A stretch of DNA of 9,346 nt from JAHFUI01 sp041485905 (lineage in GTDB: Bacteria > Acidobacteriota > Vicinamibacteria > Vicinamibacterales > CAVVIG01): positions 1 through 9,346 of the forward strand of contig JBGPKK010000181.1 in the NCBI GenBank assembly GCA_041485905.1, read 5' to 3'. This document shows positions 6,918 through 9,346 of this stretch, in pieces. Both the position numbers and the translations under genes were made by a program. The notes under the pieces are model-generated. The model did not search any database, was not told the origin of the DNA, and saw only the letters and a program-made list of their open reading frames with translations. Each line of letters begins with the position of its first letter. The first letter of the stretch is position 1.

Positions 6918-6936
6918 GCAGGGCTTCAGCCCTGCG
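6917..6936. repeat. Palindrome overlapping the pdxA stop codon
   Basis: CGCAGGGCT (6917-6925) and AGCCCTGCG (6928-6936) are perfect 9-bp arms around a 2-nt centre. On the minus strand the pdxA stop TGA (6928-6926) spans that centre, so the repeat supplies the last residues (S-Q-G) and the stop. It would form a strong hairpin at the end of the pdxA message and could block 3' exonucleases. No T-run follows, so it is not a standard intrinsic terminator. Confidence 0.6.
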
Positions 6937-7801
6937 ATCCGGCCAGCCGTGCCGCCAATAAAACAGCCGCGATCATACTCTCCGGATCCGCCACGCCGCG
7001 GCCGGCAATGTCGAATGCCGTTCCGTGATCGACAGACGTCCGCACGATCGGCAGCCCGAGCGTGACGTTCACGGCTTGACCAAACGCCAGCAGTTTGACC
7101 GGAATCAAGCCCTGGTCGTGGTAGCAGGCGATCACCACATCGAACTCGCCGCGCCGGGCGCGGACAAACAGCGTGTCGGCTGGGAATGGCCCGGACACGT
7201 CGATGCCGCTCGCGCGGCAGGCCTCAATGGCGGGACGAATCGCCGTGTCTTCTTCACGCCCGAACAATCCGTGCTCTCCGGCGTGGGGATTGAGGCCGGC
7301 GACGGCAATTCGAGGCTGCGGATATCCGAACTTCGGCAACTCGCACGCGGTCAGCCGAATCGTCGCGGCCAGCGAATCCGCGGTCAGCGCCTTCGGCACG
7401 TCGGCGATCGCCATATGGACGGTGGCGAGCACGACGCGAAGCTCCCGTGAATAGAACATCATCGCGACGTGCGAGGCGCCCGTGAGATGCGCCAGCAGAT
7501 CCGTATGTCCATTCCACGGCAGCCCGGCCAGCCGGAGCGCCTCTTTATTGATCGGCGCGGTCGCAATCGCCCCGACCACACCGCGCCGCGCAGCGTCTAC
7601 GGCTTGGAGAATCGTCTCGTATGCGGCGCGCCCGGCATCGGCGCTGAGGATGCCAGGCGGGAACGTCCGCCCAGCCGGCGGTCCGTAGAGAATCGGCTCA
7701 CATACGTCCAGGACTCGCGGATCGGCCGCGGCGAGCCCGGCGATTTCCGGACCGATCCCGGCTGGATCGCCCACCGTGATCGCGATGCGCGGTTTCTCCA
7801 T
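6926..7801 (-). CDS. pdxA: 4-hydroxythreonine-4-phosphate dehydrogenase PdxA
   Basis: This 291-residue cytosolic enzyme performs the NAD-dependent oxidation of 4-phosphohydroxy-L-threonine in the DXP-dependent pyridoxine 5'-phosphate pathway, supplying PdxJ. The start TVGDPAGIGPE (9-19) is typical. NGHTD (97-101) holds the substrate-contacting His99/Thr100. The metal ligands are H129 (in TVHMAIADVPKA), H173 (in GLNPHAGE) and H228 (in YHDQG), spaced almost exactly as E. coli H166, H211 and H266. NVTLGLPIVRTSVDHGTAFDIAG (245-267) is the dinucleotide and active-site signature. The protein is about 37 residues shorter than the E. coli enzyme. The loss lies between the first motif and residue 60, where PILYGPPAGRTFPPG replaces a longer subdomain; catalytic residues are intact, so it is probably functional. 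ATG 7799-7801 lies 6 bp after the ricT stop, so the two are cotranscribed. Its stop codon lies in a palindromic repeat. Confidence 0.95.
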   Translation of the reverse strand: MEKPRIAITVGDPAGIGPEIAGLAAADPRVLDVCEPILYGPPAGRTFPPGILSADAGRAAYETILQAVDAARRGVVGAIATAPINKEALRLAGLPWNGHTDLLAHLTGASHVAMMFYSRELRVVLATVHMAIADVPKALTADSLAATIRLTACELPKFGYPQPRIAVAGLNPHAGEHGLFGREEDTAIRPAIEACRASGIDVSGPFPADTLFVRARRGEFDVVIACYHDQGLIPVKLLAFGQAVNVTLGLPIVRTSVDHGTAFDIAGRGVADPESMIAAVLLAARLAGSQG

Positions 7802-7807
7802 CGACGA

Positions 7808-8602
7808 TCAATGGCCGCATGAGCCGCAGCCACCGGATCCGGATCCGCACGAGCCGCACGAGCCACCGCTGCCGCACCCCGACGGATTGTCGCAACCGCC
7901 CTCGCTCCCGCACCCGCCGTGCACGACGCCTTTTGCATTCGGCAGCTCGTAGCGCAGGCAGCACTTCAGACGGCCGCAGAGACCGGACAGTTTCGACGGG
8001 TTCAGGCTCAAGTCCTGCTGCTTGGCCATCTTGATTGAGATCGGCTCGAACGTGGTGAGGAACGTCGTGCAGCAAAGCGGCCGGCCGCAGCTGCCGTATC
8101 CGCCGATCATCTTCGCTTCGTCGCGTACGCCGATCTGACGCATCTCGATTCGGGTGTGGAACTCGGCGGCCAGCTCGCGGACGAGCTCGCGGAAATCCAC
8201 ACGGCCATCCGCCGTGAAATAGAACACCAGGCGCGAGCCGTCGAGCGCCTGCTCGACGCGCGTGAGCTTCATCCCGAGCCCGCGCTCGCGGACCTTGAGG
8301 AGCCCCACACGGTACGCCTCGCGCTCGCGATGTTCGTGCTTCATCCGCGTGACGATATCGTCCCGCGTGGCAAGGCGGACGACGCGGTGCGGCGAGTCGG
8401 GGGCGGGACGCCGGCGCTCGTCGCGCTGCGGGATCGATCGAACGACGGTTCCCAGCGCAGGTCCAGCTTCGGCCTGCACAACGACCCGATCGCCGGGACG
8501 AGGCGCCGAGGCCGGGGAAAGGTCGCCGAGGAGCAGGGTTTGCGCGCGTCCGACCGGGTTCAGCTTGACGGAGACGAGGCGGGCAGAATCCGAAGGGCTC
8601 AC
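7808..8602 (-). CDS. ricT: PSP1-domain protein RicT/YaaT with Cys/Gly-rich C-terminal tail
   Basis: This 264-residue protein carries a PSP1 domain over roughly residues 75-190. In Bacillus, RicT with RicA and RicF forms an iron-sulfur complex affecting RNase Y-dependent mRNA processing, sporulation and biofilm formation. The family's Cys motifs GSCGRPLCC (170-178: C172, C177, C178) and GLCGRLKCCLRYE (207-219: C209, C214, C215) are intact and likely hold a cluster. The start is GTG 8600-8602, preceded by AAGGTGGT, leading to MSPSDSARLVSVKLNPVGRAQ. An upstream ATG is not in this frame. The last 36 residues (229-264) are an unusual tail of Gly, Ser and seven Cys (231, 237, 243, 249, 252, 259, 262) ending in His. 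ricT follows holB, as in Bacillus (holB-yaaT), and precedes pdxA by 6 bp. RicA and RicF are not encoded here, so it may act with other partners. Confidence 0.93.
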   Translation of the reverse strand: MSPSDSARLVSVKLNPVGRAQTLLLGDLSPASAPRPGDRVVVQAEAGPALGTVVRSIPQRDERRRPAPDSPHRVVRLATRDDIVTRMKHEHREREAYRVGLLKVRERGLGMKLTRVEQALDGSRLVFYFTADGRVDFRELVRELAAEFHTRIEMRQIGVRDEAKMIGGYGSCGRPLCCTTFLTTFEPISIKMAKQQDLSLNPSKLSGLCGRLKCCLRYELPNAKGVVHGGCGSEGGCDNPSGCGSGGSCGSCGSGSGGCGSCGH

Positions 8603-8605
8603 AGG

Positions 8606-8613
8606 ACCACCTT
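8606..8613 (-). promoter_or_regulatory. Shine-Dalgarno sequence of ricT
   Basis: AAGGTGGT on the minus strand ends 3 nt before the GTG start at 8602. It is one mismatch from AAGGAGGT and supports the GTG start over other candidates. Confidence 0.55.
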
Positions 8614-8655
8614 CTATATATGCGATCGATCCGCCTTCGCGAGCAGCTGCACGGT

Positions 8656-8710
8656 GGACCCAACAGGGTCCGCCCTACGTACCGTGTAGGGCGCGCCCTT
8701 CAGGGCGTGC
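8656..8710. repeat. Cluster of three consecutive palindromes between holB and ricT
   Basis: Hairpin 1 is GGACCC-AACA-GGGTCC (8656-8671). Hairpin 2 is GCCCTAC, a 7-nt loop, then GTAGGGC (8672-8692). Hairpin 3 is CGCCCT-TC-AGGGCG (8694-8707), extendable to 8691-8710 through one G-T pair. They directly abut and fill half of the 114-bp gap. TCCGCCCTACG (8669-8679) recurs in the rfbD insertion, and the TC/GA centre of hairpin 3 is shared with the palindromes near smpB and pdxA. It is best read as a composite REP-like element. It could act as an RNA processing or pausing site between holB and ricT, but no T-tract for an intrinsic terminator follows. Confidence 0.65.
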
Positions 8711-8716
8711 CGCGCG

Positions 8717-9346
8717 TCACAACTGCAGCACGAGCCAGTCGGCCACGATCTTGACGCCGGCGTTTCGGTCCAGCGCCGCGAGTGCCCGGTCGATCGCCGA
8801 AAACGCGCGCACGCCACGCTCGCCGCCATAGGCCTCGGTGAGCCGTTCGAGAACCGGCTGCACATCGGCATTCGCGAGCGCGCGGACGTCCGCGCGGGTT
8901 GACAGAAGCTCGACATCACGAACGAGCGAGGCCATGGCGCGCAGGTGCGACGCGAGCTTCTCACGATCCGTCGCACCCCCCCTCCCGGTCTTCGGCAACA
9001 GCTCCTTGGCGCTTTCAACCCGGCGCCGCGGGTCGTCACTCTCGGCCGCGCCCACCAGCACGCCCTGCGCAATCTCACGCGCTTCGACGAGCTCACCGGC
9101 GCTCATGTTGAAGGCGCGACCCAGGCTTCCGCCGGCTGTGGCCGCGATCGCGCGCGCTTCACTCTCTTTGTGACCGCGCTGCATGAGCGCGTCCGCAATG
9201 TCCTGCGGACCGAGCGAGCGAAACGCCAGGCGAGGACATCGCGACCGCACCGTCGGCAGCAGCGTGTCCGGACGCGAGGTCACCAGCAGGAACATCGACG
9301 CCGACGGCGGCTCCTCGAGCGTCTTGAGCAGCGCGTTCTGCGCGGA
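8717..9346 (-). CDS. holB: DNA polymerase III delta prime subunit, C-terminal part; N-terminus outside the window
   Basis: The frame is open from the window edge to the stop at 8717-8719, giving the last 209 residues. At the edge the reading is S-A-Q-N-A-L-L-K-T-L-E-E-P-P, the AAA+ clamp-loader motif shared by HolB and DnaX. It is followed by FLLVTSRPDTLLPTVRSRCPRLAF, containing the SRC motif (window residues 35-37) that supplies the arginine finger to a neighbouring clamp-loader subunit. The rest is an alpha-helical lid and collar region, divergent as is usual for delta prime. No DnaX-like C-terminal extension is present, and the neighbour ricT matches the Bacillus holB-yaaT order, so HolB is preferred over DnaX. 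The protein helps open and load the beta clamp in the replisome. A run of seven C at 8976-8982 lies inside the gene, but the frame continues on both sides. Confidence 0.9.
   Translation of the reverse strand, partial: SAQNALLKTLEEPPSASMFLLVTSRPDTLLPTVRSRCPRLAFRSLGPQDIADALMQRGHKESEARAIAATAGGSLGRAFNMSAGELVEAREIAQGVLVGAAESDDPRRRVESAKELLPKTGRGGATDREKLASHLRAMASLVRDVELLSTRADVRALANADVQPVLERLTEAYGGERGVRAFSAIDRALAALDRNAGVKIVADWLVLQL

Noticed and set aside
6917..6936. Intrinsic terminator for pdxA
   Set aside because: The hairpin is strong but no T-tract follows on the minus strand; it fits the dispersed palindrome family better.
7698..8663. Minus-strand frame overlapping ricT and pdxA
   Set aside because: Out of frame with both conserved genes; the product is low-complexity and Arg/Pro-rich.
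8976..8982. Seven-C run in holB as a possible frameshift or slippage site
   Set aside because: The HolB frame is continuous and plausible on both sides, and there is no downstream alternative product to suggest programmed frameshifting.
1..9346. CRISPR array, tRNA, rRNA, tmRNA, transposase or phage genes
   Set aside because: No regularly spaced repeats, cloverleaf-type sequences, or integrase/transposase reading frames were seen.

Overview
This is a GC-rich, densely coded bacterial chromosomal segment. Nine of its ten genes lie on the minus strand, and intergenic gaps are mostly short. Two things suggest Acidobacteriota, possibly the Vicinamibacteria: the gene content (holB-ricT-pdxA-smpB next to nucleotide-sugar genes) and the GC-rich palindromes with a GGCTGAAGCC-type core between genes. 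The lineage is an inference from general character, since no rRNA or other decisive marker is present.

Right-hand block (minus strand, read right to left, 9346 to 4084). It begins with the 3' part of holB (DNA polymerase III delta prime), then ricT (PSP1/YaaT, with an unusual Cys/Gly tail), pdxA (vitamin B6 synthesis), smpB (trans-translation), a glutamate/dicarboxylate-type cation symporter, and rfbD (dTDP-4-dehydrorhamnose reductase). ricT and pdxA are 6 bp apart. The symporter and rfbD overlap by one base (TGATG). The holB-ricT pairing is also found in Bacillus. Two of the gaps (8603-8716 and 6804-6925) are filled with palindromic repeats.

Middle. A single plus-strand gene (3012-4103) encodes an FAD-dependent oxidoreductase of the L-2-hydroxyglutarate oxidase (LhgO) family. 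It converges on rfbD with a 20-bp tail-to-tail overlap and is divergent from gmd. The 159-bp divergent gap holds a good sigma70-like promoter facing gmd.

Left-hand block (minus strand, 2852 to 1). gmd (GDP-mannose 4,6-dehydratase), a UDP-N-acetylhexosamine dehydrogenase and the N-terminal part of a membrane polyprenyl-phosphate sugar transferase form the start of a surface- or exo-polysaccharide operon. It would make GDP-4-keto-6-deoxymannose and a UDP-HexNAcA precursor, then begin lipid-linked assembly. With rfbD, the window touches three nucleotide-sugar routes.

I found no new multi-gene system. The most unusual feature is a 35-bp perfect-arm palindrome inserted in frame inside rfbD. It shares an 11-bp module with the intergenic palindromes near ricT, which suggests a small palindromic repeat family able to enter coding sequence. 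The Cys-rich RicT tail is the second point of interest.
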